Source: UBA5336 sp964412785
GTDB lineage: Bacteria > Pseudomonadota > Alphaproteobacteria > Caulobacterales > Hyphomonadaceae
Direction: 5' to 3'
DNA: 64,000 nt
Assembly: GCA_964412785.1 (NCBI GenBank)
Contig: CAYPQD010000007.1
Location: forward strand, 1 to 64,000
Part shown: one piece after another, positions 27,101 through 32,377 of the stretch
Numbering within the stretch: the stretch's first letter is position 1
Layout: every line of letters begins with the position of its first letter
Program-made: the position numbers and the translations under genes
Notes under the pieces: generated by a model
Told to the model about the DNA's origin: nothing
Database searches by the model: none
Seen by the model: only the letters and a program-made list of their open reading frames with translations

Positions 27101-28108
27101 GGACGACAGCGTCTCAAGGTCCGCGCCCTTGCTCCCCATCCCGTCGCTGACCCGCCCGTCAAGGAGCTCAAAGCCCAGCTTGTAGACCTCCTCGGCCACA
27201 TCATCGAGCGCGTCCCGGCCGAACAGGTCCGTCGACTCGCTGGTCGCCAGGACCGCCCGGAAGCCGCTGGTCTCAGACCCGAACGCCTCAGCCCATGCCT
27301 CAGCCCGGTTGCCCCGCAGCCAGGCGTTCACCGCATACAGGTCGTCCACGCTGATCCAGCCATCCGACCCCGCACCCGTCGCGCCCAGGGCCTCAACCAG
27401 CATCCCGTTCAGCGCGTCGGCCGCCGCCGCACGCTGCGCCAGCTCCGCGCCAGGCACATGGTCGTTGAGCCGCCCATCGGTCAGGATAACCCGCGTGAAC
27501 AGGTCAAGCCCCGTCCCACTCGTCGGCTGCGAAAACGCCGCAGGGCCGCTGCCCGACAGCGTGCCGGCCGCCAGGTCGTCCGCCAGAAGCCGGTTCAGCC
27601 AGCCCGACACCGTCGTCACAGAGACATTGCGCTGGCCATCCTCATTCTCGAAATAGCCATGGTCGATCTCAAAACCGATGTGGAACAAACCGTCGGCCAC
27701 CGTATCCACCAGGTCAGACCCCAATAGCTGGCCCGTCGCCCCATCGCCGCGGACAAGGTGGAAGCCGGTCTCATAGCCCGACCCGTCATCGCCATGGGCC
27801 TGCGTGAACGCGTCCAGATGGTGCGCCCGGATATACCCGTTCACCAGGTAGAGGTCGCCCGCTGAAATCCAGCCATCATCCGCAACACCGGTCTGCGTGA
27901 TCGCCTCGATGATCAGACCCACAATCTCGTCCGCCGCAGAAGCACCAGACCGGATCTCGGTCCCAGGCAAGCGAACCTGCAGGCCCGCATCCCGGACCAT
28001 CAAATCCACCAGAACATCAAGCCCCGTCCCACTCGTCGAAAAATCACCAGTAACAACCGGGTTGACCAGCGCTTTCGCAATAGCCTGCGAGCCAGAATTG
28101 AACGACAT
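18161..28108 (-). CDS. Giant RTX / PA14 repeat surface protein with internal 1,614-residue duplication
   Basis: A protein of about 3,315 residues, probably secreted. ATG 28108 is chosen over a TTG at 28120 because GGAGGG lies just ahead of it. Residues about 13-1622 and 1626-3236 are the same 1.6-kresidue unit twice, joined by a short NDTAA linker. Each unit reads: module A, module B, two PA14-type domains (about 369-526 and 559-729 in unit 1), first half of module C, an RTX block of about sixteen GGxGxDx-U-x nonapeptides (about 859-1021), a beta-rich region with more RTX repeats, second half of module C, module D. Modules share TGTGLD, a DDGxIxxxDL loop and a G-A-T/S-G-x-L...V-A-D-G-L...IG block. 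A 79-residue tail follows and could hold a type I secretion signal; no hlyB/hlyD-like genes are nearby. PA14 often binds glycans and RTX binds calcium, so adhesion is a reasonable inference. Confidence 0.9.
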   Translation of the reverse strand: MSFNSGSQAIAKALVNPVVTGDFSTSGTGLDVLVDLMVRDAGLQVRLPGTEIRSGASAADEIVGLIIEAITQTGVADDGWISAGDLYLVNGYIRAHHLDAFTQAHGDDGSGYETGFHLVRGDGATGQLLGSDLVDTVADGLFHIGFEIDHGYFENEDGQRNVSVTTVSGWLNRLLADDLAAGTLSGSGPAAFSQPTSGTGLDLFTRVILTDGRLNDHVPGAELAQRAAAADALNGMLVEALGATGAGSDGWISVDDLYAVNAWLRGNRAEAWAEAFGSETSGFRAVLATSESTDLFGRDALDDVAEEVYKLGFELLDGRVSDGMGSKGADLETLSSWLGQLLRGDLAAGTFGPPAAALAPAVAADGPAVEGTGLTGWVYDRASGFTGVSDLIAYAAGGASVETHTFKAHRVAFGEHWDGDDILSDFLGDDGVVKSGDAGTDMTTIGLKLQGLIYIPEGWHDVTVRSDDGFLLKLNGEAFISHEGPRGLAPTTRGQHFEGGLYQVELWYYENWGDQGLILELDGEVVAGNAFYTNPSAYAAAVEAFGLAEGSGQGPVVAGDAAPATPGSGLTGRLYDREERFHTLDGVDAALAAGLEATHTLEAAVIDFGGRGVSSARLEDLFSGAARLTSGPGGAEASTFAGVFEGYVHIPEGWHVLGLSSDDGARLEIGGETLAEYKWTRAMAESAAAQYFEGGLYAIRVTWFQDHGGEGLQLTLDGAVMDAGAFYASVADFEAALAGTPPAPVAVDVAGPEAAATTGTGLDALVAMVLGDDGLNERLSDDEISEAAARTNTLNQMLVDAILATGIANDGQITGADLSAIADWIAADPARHAAYLEALGDGRTALAGDALGLGANAVTGTSAGEMLLGGDGEDRIEGHGGNDTIRAGLGFDTVAGGGGSDVIHGGEERDVIDGGAGGDIVWAGTGGDLVNGGAGADTLLGESGRDLILGGTHSDDIRGGSGSDALYGEAGNDTVRGQNGRDQLSGGAGHDTLRGEAGDDALDGGSGSDLLDGGAGHDSLVSASDGADDHLAGGAGADQVHIQVTRNAVSGALEAIGTDTIADFDRAGGDRILVHGEGVAVSGFVAGSDGAGAYTLVSLAGPGGALLGALKVYGDAVSAGDITLTGGPALDGALFEAGLGVYGSAGADTLEAGRGNQLIHGGAGDDVLVSTGDGGEPEPFRYPGSGQDGTVYDQPAFAGASDTLIGGAGHDTFRFLTLIDARPHILAEHTGYGHAHHFQPHDMMGMFDLSMGPRAYVDWTGGGVAGENQTNHDHWVDGLGDEVIADFNAAEDTIEILGHTTLVFEVAHMDSNSDGLADYSVIHVYSNQGNGGGAHNRDMLGTVTVYGDLVEEPMIVTDAGVHYGIDLLEGESPVGAALLAARSLETGLEAVFHEGASGRLFDEAGVDAVLKTLLYIGAGINTEQGEVGGPLGLHRTDIETGAYWLESLLADDLAAGTLANAGADPTAGWARTGTGLDELVAMIFTDEGLNAQVTLREMHQAADAAATINALIVQAIRDGGLYNDGAITASDVYDISAWIGENAYDTFLAAHGDDEPGREWGFHTVQNDGATARLFDENTINTVADGLYHIGFPTKNGRFLNEDGNANERVETIALWLDELLKNDTAALVNPVVTGDFSTSGTGLDVLVDLMVRDAGLQVRLPGTEIRSGASAADEIVGLIIEAITQTGVADDGWISAGDLYLVNGYIRAHHLDAFTQAHGDDGSGYETGFHLVRGDGATGQLLGSDLVDTVADGLFHIGFEIDHGYFENEDGQRNVSVTTVSGWLNRLLADDLAAGTLSGSGPAAFSQPTSGTGLDLFTRVILTDGRLNDHVPGAELAQRAAAADALNGMLVEALGATGAGSDGWISVDDLYAVNAWLRGNRAEAWAEAFGSETSGFRAVLATSESTDLFGRDALDDVAEEVYKLGFELLDGRVSDGMGSKGADLETLSSWLGQLLRGDLAAGTFGPPAAALAPAVAADGPAVEGTGLTGWVYDRASGFTGVSDLIAYAAGGASVETHTFKAHRVAFGEHWDGDDILSDFLGDDGVVKSGDAGTDMTTIGLKLQGLIYIPEGWHDVTVRSDDGFLLKLNGEAFISHEGPRGLAPTTRGQHFEGGLYQVELWYYENWGDQGLILELDGEVVAGNAFYTNPSAYAAAVEAFGLAEGSGQGPVVAGDAAPATPGSGLTGRLYDREERFHTLDGVDAALAAGLEATHTLEAAVIDFGGRGVSSARLEDLFSGAARLTSGPGGAEASTFAGVFEGYVHIPEGWHVLGLSSDDGARLEIGGETLAEYKWTRAMAESAAAQYFEGGLYAIRVTWFQDHGGEGLQLTLDGAVMDAGAFYASVADFEAALAGTPPAPVAVDVAGPEAAATTGTGLDALVAMVLGDDGLNERLSDDEISEAAARTNTLNQMLVDAILATGIANDGQITGADLSAIADWIAADPARHAAYLEALGDGRTALAGDALGLGANAVTGTSAGEMLLGGDGEDRIEGHGGNDTIRAGLGFDTVAGGGGSDVIHGGEERDVIDGGAGGDIVWAGTGGDLVNGGAGADTLLGESGRDLILGGTHSDDIRGGSGSDALYGEAGNDTVRGQNGRDQLSGGAGHDTLRGEAGDDALDGGSGSDLLDGGAGHDSLVSASDGADDHLAGGAGADQVHIQVTRNAVSGALEAIGTDTIADFDRAGGDRILVHGEGVAVSGFVAGSDGAGAYTLVSLAGPGGALLGALKVYGDAVSAGDITLTGGPALDGALFEAGLGVYGSAGADTLEAGRGNQLIHGGAGDDVLVSTGDGGEPEPFRYPGSGQDGTVYDQPAFAGASDTLIGGAGHDTFRFLTLIDARPHILAEHTGYGHAHHFQPHDMMGMFDLSMGPRAYVDWTGGGVAGENQTNHDHWVDGLGDEVIADFNAAEDTIEILGHTTLVFEVAHMDSNSDGLADYSVIHVYSNQGNGGGAHNRDMLGTVTVYGDLVEEPMIVTDAGVHYGIDLLEGESPVGAALLAARSLETGLEAVFHEGASGRLFDEAGVDAVLKTLLYIGAGINTEQGEVGGPLGLHRTDIETGAYWLESLLADDLAAGTLANAGADPTAGWARTGTGLDELVAMIFTDEGLNAQVTLREMHQAADAAATINALIVQAIRDGGLYNDGAITASDVYDISAWIGENAYDTFLAAHGDDEPGREWGFHTVQNDGATARLFDENTINTVADGLYHIGFPTKNGRFLNEDGNANERVETIALWLDELLKMSGKAFDFGDSPEMMTHGSASFSETLVKADPPPGSGDDGAGMADGLPVDGLPGAPIGEASAFDDPTWLIDSWQPVWGAA
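18400..23231. repeat. Long tandem repeat, left copy (4,832 bp)
   Basis: This copy matches 23242-28073 with a constant offset of 4,842 bp. The ends were read directly. At the left, the base before the match differs (A at 18399, T at 23241). At the right, the match stops after TTGACCAGCGCT (G at 23232, T at 28074). Conceptual translations in several frames of both strands are the same in both copies, so any difference must be very rare. The copy encodes the second (C-terminal) protein unit. Confidence 0.95.
23242..28073. repeat. Long tandem repeat, right copy (4,832 bp)
   Basis: This copy encodes the first (N-terminal) unit of the RTX protein. It is separated from the left copy by only 10 bp (23232-23241), which keep the frame and encode the linker. 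No difference from the left copy was found in the segments compared. Confidence 0.95.
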
Positions 28109-28282
28109 GCTTCCCTCCAAGGCGACCAGCTTGCACGACGTCCTGCCACAACTCGATGACCGATTCTTTCCCTCCCGCCGTTAATTAATCGAAAGCTTGA
28201 TCGAAATCTGCCAGACTGGGTGCACAAGACGACCCGGAGACAGCCGGGGCCAGGATCGAAACTGCTGGTGAGGCAAGGAATT
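28109..28282. promoter_or_regulatory. Divergent control region between the RTX gene and dut
   Basis: This 174-bp gap holds the only AT-rich patch nearby: TTAATTAA (28181-28188) and two direct copies of ATCGAAA 12 bp apart (28188-28194, 28200-28206). The RTX gene has GGAGGG before its ATG and dut has AGGCAAGGAA. The AT-rich patch is the likely place for the divergent promoters and an operator. No regulator can be named. Confidence 0.4.
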
Positions 28283-28741
28283 ATGAACGAACCGGTACCG
28301 GTGCAGGTGTGCCTGCTGCCGCATTTTGATGGGCTCGCCCTGCCGAATTACGAAACGGAAGGATCGGCCGGACTGGACGTCCGGGCGGCGATTCCGGCCG
28401 GCGCGCCGCTCATCCTGGCGCCGGGCGCGCGGGCGCTGGTGCCAACCGGGCTCGCCCTTGCAGTGCCGGCCGGCCATGAGATCCAGGTGCGCCCACGCTC
28501 CGGCCTTGCCGCGCGGCACGGCATTACCTGCCTGAACACGCCGGGAACGATCGACAGCGACTATCGCGGCGAAGTGATGGTGATCCTCGTCAATCTCGGC
28601 GACAAGCCCTTTGCGATCGAACGCGGCGAGCGGATTGCCCAGCTTGTCCTTGCGCCAGTGACCCGCCTCGCATGGGAGCCGGTCGACGCCCTGAAGGAGA
28701 CCGCCCGCGGCGCCGGCGGGTTTGGCTCGACCGGGGTTTAG
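28283..28741 (+). CDS. dut: Deoxyuridine 5'-triphosphate nucleotidohydrolase (dUTPase)
   Basis: This trimeric dUTPase hydrolyses dUTP to dUMP and pyrophosphate, keeping uracil out of DNA; 152 residues. All five family motifs are in order: AGLDVRAA, RPRSGLAARHG, NTPGTIDSDYRGE, ERIAQLVL and RGAGGFGSTG. The ATG at 28283 is chosen because AGGCAAGGAA lies 5 bases upstream and the protein then begins at normal length. In relatives coaBC usually precedes it; here the giant RTX gene does, divergently. Confidence 0.96.
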   Translation: MNEPVPVQVCLLPHFDGLALPNYETEGSAGLDVRAAIPAGAPLILAPGARALVPTGLALAVPAGHEIQVRPRSGLAARHGITCLNTPGTIDSDYRGEVMVILVNLGDKPFAIERGERIAQLVLAPVTRLAWEPVDALKETARGAGGFGSTGV

Positions 28742-28792
28742 GGGGTATTTTTCCGGTGCAGGGACCTTGCGCACCGACCTCGGCGCCCCAAC

Positions 28793-28809
28793 ATATCGTT
28801 TAACGATAT
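28793..28809. promoter_or_regulatory. 17-bp palindromic operator candidate
   Basis: ATATCGTT-T-AACGATAT is a perfect 8-bp inverted repeat with a one-base centre, 33 bp ahead of the first PspB-like gene in a GC-rich gap. Its symmetry and AT content make it a strong candidate for a dimeric repressor site. The regulator is not identified. Confidence 0.6.
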
Positions 28810-28842
28810 TGGTGAAACCCGACACGAAAGGACAGGGGAGCC

Positions 28843-29082
28843 ATGGACATCGACAGCCCCTTCACGATGGTGGTGCTGATCGTGCTGATCGCGGTCGGCG
28901 CGGGTATCATCAACAACTGGCTGAAACTGCGCGGTTCCCGGGAGAGCGACGCGCCAAGCGCTGACGAGATGGCGCGGCTGAAGGCCGACCTTGACCGGCT
29001 GAACGAGCGGGTCCGGGTGCTGGAGCGGCTGGCGACGGACAATGACCGGCGCCTGCATGACGAGATCTCGCGGCTCGCCTGA
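28843..29082 (+). CDS. Small PspB-like membrane protein (1)
   Basis: This 79-residue protein has one N-terminal membrane segment (MVVLIVLIAVGAGII). A charged coiled-coil-like region follows, ending RVRVLERLATDNDRRL. The order (membrane helix, short basic patch, coiled coil with an R-x-x-x-L-E-R motif) resembles phage-shock protein B of alphaproteobacteria, which helps sense envelope stress with PspC. No pspA or pspC is visible nearby. AGGGGAG precedes the ATG. It shares its C-terminal pattern with the next gene, so the two are probably paralogues. The PspB link is by pattern and only moderately sure. Confidence 0.6.
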   Translation: MDIDSPFTMVVLIVLIAVGAGIINNWLKLRGSRESDAPSADEMARLKADLDRLNERVRVLERLATDNDRRLHDEISRLA

Positions 29083-29155
29083 ACCGGCGATCCGCACAAC
29101 AGGGGCGCCGCGCCCGGGGACGGCGCGCGCACCGCTTTGCAGGAGGCCCTGTCCC

Positions 29156-29353
29156 ATGAACCTGATCCTTGTCCTGATCCTATTCCTGACGATCTGGCTG
29201 ACCTTCGGTCTGTGGTCGGTGACCCGCCGGGCCGGCGAGGTCCGCCCGGCCCGCGAGAGCGTCGATGAGCTGCGCCAGCGCATCCGCACACTGGAGGCGA
29301 TCATCACTGACCAGGAGCGCCAGTTGCGCCGCGATTTCGACGGGCTGGCCTGA
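29156..29353 (+). CDS. Small PspB-like membrane protein (2)
   Basis: A 65-residue protein with a membrane segment (LILVLILFLTIWLTFGLW) and a short coiled coil ending RIRTLEAIITDQERQL. This aligns position by position with the end of the preceding protein (R-V/I-R-x-L-E-x-x-x-T-D-x-x-R-x-L). A perfect AGGAGG lies at 29141-29146. The start at 29156 is clear because upstream residues in the open frame are not protein-like. It follows the first gene after 73 bp and is likely co-transcribed. Function unknown; a role in envelope stress is inferred only from the PspB resemblance. Confidence 0.6.
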   Translation: MNLILVLILFLTIWLTFGLWSVTRRAGEVRPARESVDELRQRIRTLEAIITDQERQLRRDFDGLA

Positions 29354-29374
29354 CGATTGCGCCGCCGGCATCGA

Positions 29375-30643
29375 TCACAGCTTGATCGACAGCCCATCCG
29401 ACAGGGACCGGCGCAGCGCCGTCCAGGCCGGCCAGAGACCGATGAGAAGGGCCGAGAGGGTGACCGCGCCGATGGTCAGGACGTCGGTCATCCCGGGCGC
29501 GAGGCCCCCAAGGGCGATGCCGTAGCGAGCCGCCAGGGCCGGCGCCAGAGCCGCAAGACCGAGATTGACCGCGAGCGCGCCGAGGAGCGCGCCGACAAAG
29601 CCGAGCAGGCCGGCCTCGGCGACCATCAGGGCGAACACGTGCTGCGGTCTCGCCCCGACCGCGCGCAGGATCGACATCTCCCGCCGCCGCGCATTGAGGC
29701 TTGTGAGCAGGCTGGTCAGTATCGACACGAGGCCGACCACGACGACAAACACAGACACCGCCAGCAAGACCCGCTCCGCGACGCCCGTCACCTCCCAGAG
29801 CTCGGCCAGAGTGGCGCCGGGGATGATCGCCAGTAGCGCCTCGCCGCGATAGGTGTTGATGTCGCGCCGGGTGCGCAGGATCGTACCCTTCCGCTCCAGG
29901 CCGACGAGCACGGCGGTCACGGTCCTCGGGGTCAGGTCAAAGCCGCGGATCATCGCCTCGTCGATCGTGTCGGCAAGGGGGTTCCGGGCGCCGCTCTCCC
30001 AGCCCACATGGATGGCGGTGATTGCCTCCAGCGACACGTGGACCGTTCGGTCAACCGGGGTGCCCGTGGGCGCGAGGATGCCGGAGACGCGGAACGGTCG
30101 GTTGTCATGGTCGCTGAGACCGCCCGCACCGAGGCCGTGGGTCAGGACAAGCGGCGTGTCGATCCGATAGCCAAGGTCGCGGGCGACATCGGCGCCGATC
30201 ACGGCGTCGAACAGGTCCTCAAAGCGCTCGCCGCGGGCAAGGCGCAGGTCCTGGCCGCCGGCATATTTGTAGCGGTCGAAATACTCAGCGGTGGTGCCAA
30301 GGACCCGGAAGCCGCGATGGCTGTCGCCAAGCGAGAGCGGCACGGTCCAGCCGACATCGTCTCGCGCGCCCAGCCATTCATAGGTCTCCCAGGACACCTC
30401 TGCTGTCGCGTTGCCGAGACGAAAGACGGAATAGAGCAGAAGGTTGATCGGACCGGAGCGCGCGCCGACAATCAGGTCTGTCTGGGAGAGGGTCGCGTTG
30501 AAACCGTCACGTGCGGCATGGCGCGCCTTTTCCACGCCGAGGAACAGGCCGACCGACAGGGCAACGGCCAGCACGGTGAGCAGGGCCGAGGCCTTGCGAT
30601 TCATCAGGCTCTTCCAGGCGAGCGCCAGCACCGGAGCGTTCAT
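29375..30643 (-). CDS. MacB/FtsX-type ABC transporter permease (Zrg-like operon)
   Basis: Inner-membrane permease of 422 residues. It has one membrane helix near the N-terminus (ALLTVLAVALSVGLFLGV), a large periplasmic domain (about 45-290), then three helices (about 295-320, 345-370, 390-412) with the FtsX-type loop SLNARRREMSILRAVGARP. Its gene overlaps the ATPase gene by four bases (ATGA), and the ATPase gene overlaps a His-rich DUF2796 gene the same way. This trio resembles the zinc-linked Zrg transporter described in Vibrio. Export or mobilisation of a metal or a metal-linked substrate is inferred from that context. Confidence 0.88.
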   Translation of the reverse strand: MNAPVLALAWKSLMNRKASALLTVLAVALSVGLFLGVEKARHAARDGFNATLSQTDLIVGARSGPINLLLYSVFRLGNATAEVSWETYEWLGARDDVGWTVPLSLGDSHRGFRVLGTTAEYFDRYKYAGGQDLRLARGERFEDLFDAVIGADVARDLGYRIDTPLVLTHGLGAGGLSDHDNRPFRVSGILAPTGTPVDRTVHVSLEAITAIHVGWESGARNPLADTIDEAMIRGFDLTPRTVTAVLVGLERKGTILRTRRDINTYRGEALLAIIPGATLAELWEVTGVAERVLLAVSVFVVVVGLVSILTSLLTSLNARRREMSILRAVGARPQHVFALMVAEAGLLGFVGALLGALAVNLGLAALAPALAARYGIALGGLAPGMTDVLTIGAVTLSALLIGLWPAWTALRRSLSDGLSIKL

Positions 30644-31371
30644 GCCAGCGCCTCCGCGCTGGCGCGGTTGATAGCGTCAAGGTCGACCGCGCGGTCGAAA
30701 AGCGGCGCCAGTGCCGCGTCGTGGCTAACGAACAGGAGCGACGCCCCGGTACGGTGCACCTGGTCGGAGAGAAGCGCGATGAAGCGATCACGTGTGGCCG
30801 CGTCGAGGGCGGAGGTCGGCTCGTCGGCAATGACAAGGGCGGGGCTGGCGATCAGTGCTCGGGCCGCCGCGACCCGCTGTTGCTGGCCGACGGAGAGGTC
30901 AATCACCTGCCTGTCGATCAGGCGGGCGTCGTCAAGTCCGAGAGCGGCAAGGAGACGCCGCGCCTCCTCGCCAGGCGATCCGTCGAGGCGGCCGCGCCGG
31001 GCTGCTGAGAAGCGGACCGGCAGGGTGACGTTCTCGATGACCGAGAGATAGGGCACCAGGTTGAAGAGCTGGAAAATCACGCCGAGATCGTCGGCCCGGA
31101 TGCGGTCGCGCGCCGCACCTTTCAGGCGTGTCAGGTCCTCGCCGAGCACCCGCACGGCGCCGGCGCTGGCTACCAGAACGCCGCAGACGAGGCTGAGCAG
31201 GGTCGACTTGCCCGACCCCGAGGCGCCGCGCAGGAACACACGCTCTCCGGCCGCCACCTCGAAACGCGGGATATCGAGCACCGGTGCTGGCGCCTTCGGC
31301 CAGCTGAACCGGACATTCTCAAGGCACACGACCGGCGCGGCACCCGTGGATGCATCGGCGCCAGCGCTCAC
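30640..31371 (-). CDS. ABC transporter ATP-binding protein (Zrg-like operon)
   Basis: This 243-residue cytoplasmic ATPase of the LolD/MacB class should drive the neighbouring permease. Motifs are Walker A GASGSGKST, Q-loop IFQLFNLVPY, signature LSVGQQQRVA, Walker B LVIADEPTSALD and the H-loop in FVSHD. It overlaps the genes on both sides by four bases, showing translational coupling and a single operon starting at the DUF2796 gene. Confidence 0.93.
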   Translation of the reverse strand: MSAGADASTGAAPVVCLENVRFSWPKAPAPVLDIPRFEVAAGERVFLRGASGSGKSTLLSLVCGVLVASAGAVRVLGEDLTRLKGAARDRIRADDLGVIFQLFNLVPYLSVIENVTLPVRFSAARRGRLDGSPGEEARRLLAALGLDDARLIDRQVIDLSVGQQQRVAAARALIASPALVIADEPTSALDAATRDRFIALLSDQVHRTGASLLFVSHDAALAPLFDRAVDLDAINRASAEALA

Positions 31372-32096
31372 CGCAAGCGGACCTGCGCATTGCCCGGACT
31401 GAGCGTGCCTGCCGTCATTCCGGCGTCAGTGATGACTACGAGGGCGACCTCCTCGATGCCGGGATAGGCGGTAAAGCCGGCAAAGCGCAGGCGGTCCGGC
31501 ACTCCGCCAGCACAGGCGAGGGTGTAGTCGATGACCGCTTCACCATGGGCGCCGTCAAAGTCGAACAGTATGCTGGTGTCGCGGGGAGCGCAGCCGGCGG
31601 CCGCGTCGATGTCGAACAGGGTGGCCGGGTCAGCGAGCGCTTCACGGACCGCATCGAGGGCGGACCGGGCGGCGTCGTCGCCGGGTTCGCTCTCGCTGAG
31701 GCCGAGATTTGCCATGGGGGTGATCAGACCAAGGGACAGGGTGTCGCCACTGACCGCTACCGACATTTCGGCGGCGCCATGGACGTGCACCGCACCCGCG
31801 CCGGAGGCCTGGTCATGGTCATGGTCGTGACCCGCTTCATCGTCGTGGTCATTGTCATGGTCGTGATCCGCGTCATCGCCATGGGTTTCCGCATCATGGC
31901 TGTCGGCTGCGCCGTCGCCATCGTCATGGGCCTGATGGGCCTGACTCTCGTCACCACCATGCCCGGCCGCCTCGGTGCCATGACCGCCTGGCACGCCAGT
32001 ATCCCCCGCGCGTTCGCCGCAGGCCACGAGGACAAGGCACGCCGAAACCGGCAGCGCCGCCAGCCGGAGCTGCAGGGGAGATCGTTTCTGAGCCAT
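31368..32096 (-). CDS. DUF2796 (ZrgA-like) His/Asp-rich periplasmic metal-binding protein
   Basis: First gene of the Zrg-like operon, 242 residues. It has an N-terminal signal peptide with a lipoprotein-like Cys (LAALPVSACLVLVACGE). A stretch of about 60 residues follows (about 45-105), dominated by His, Asp and Glu (repeated DHDHD/HDDE patterns), a typical metal-chelating region. The C-terminal half (about 110-242) fits DUF2796 with GAVHVHGAAEMSVAVSGD and FDFDGAHG. Zinc is the likely ligand, by analogy with ZrgA and because a ZIP transporter gene is divergent to it. No direct evidence for metal identity can be read from sequence. Confidence 0.82.
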   Translation of the reverse strand: MAQKRSPLQLRLAALPVSACLVLVACGERAGDTGVPGGHGTEAAGHGGDESQAHQAHDDGDGAADSHDAETHGDDADHDHDNDHDDEAGHDHDHDQASGAGAVHVHGAAEMSVAVSGDTLSLGLITPMANLGLSESEPGDDAARSALDAVREALADPATLFDIDAAAGCAPRDTSILFDFDGAHGEAVIDYTLACAGGVPDRLRFAGFTAYPGIEEVALVVITDAGMTAGTLSPGNAQVRLR

Positions 32097-32140
32097 GTCC
32101 TCGCTCCTTGTTGTCGCACATCATACCGGTCTGCGCCGAT

Positions 32141-32243
32141 GAGTCCTCACCCGCGGTACCGGCGCATGGAGCGCCGACGCGCAGTCGCGCTTGCCCTGGC
32201 GCTGCAAGGGATCGGTGCTGATCCCTTGCAGCCTGGTATCACG
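32141..32243 (+). repeat. Dispersed intergenic repeat, copy B (with perfect hairpin)
   Basis: The divergent gap between the DUF2796 and ZIP genes contains GAGTCCTC, GGCGCATGG, the core CGACGCGCAGTCGCGCT, and a perfect 13-bp stem at 32201-32213/32220-32232 (GCTGCAAGGGATC with GATCCCTTGCAGC, 6-base loop). CCTGGTATCAC closes it. This is the best-preserved hairpin of the four copies. Confidence 0.75.
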
Positions 32244-32294
32244 CGACTGAGGTGCCTCACCGTGCTGCGCATTCTTCCATCGCCAAAGCCCAAT

Positions 32295-32309
32295 TGCGAT
32301 ACTATAACA
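32295..32309. promoter_or_regulatory. Candidate Zur-type operator between DUF2796 and ZIP genes
   Basis: TGCGATA-C-TATAACA is an imperfect 7+7 inverted repeat (5 of 7 positions symmetric) resembling the TGTTATA-N-TATAACA pattern of Zur boxes in alphaproteobacteria. It lies 68 bp before the ZIP start in an otherwise GC-rich gap. The match is partial and rests mostly on the zinc context. Confidence 0.4.
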
Positions 32310-32377
32310 CCGGGCGCGGGGACAAGCCTTCAGGGCGTTCGCCCTGTTGTCTTGTGTCCGCACCGGAGTGCCCCCTC

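Noticed and set aside
28181..28206. CtrA box (TTAA-N7-TTAA) in the RTX/dut gap
   Set aside because: TTAATTAA is present but no second TTAA at the right spacing follows.
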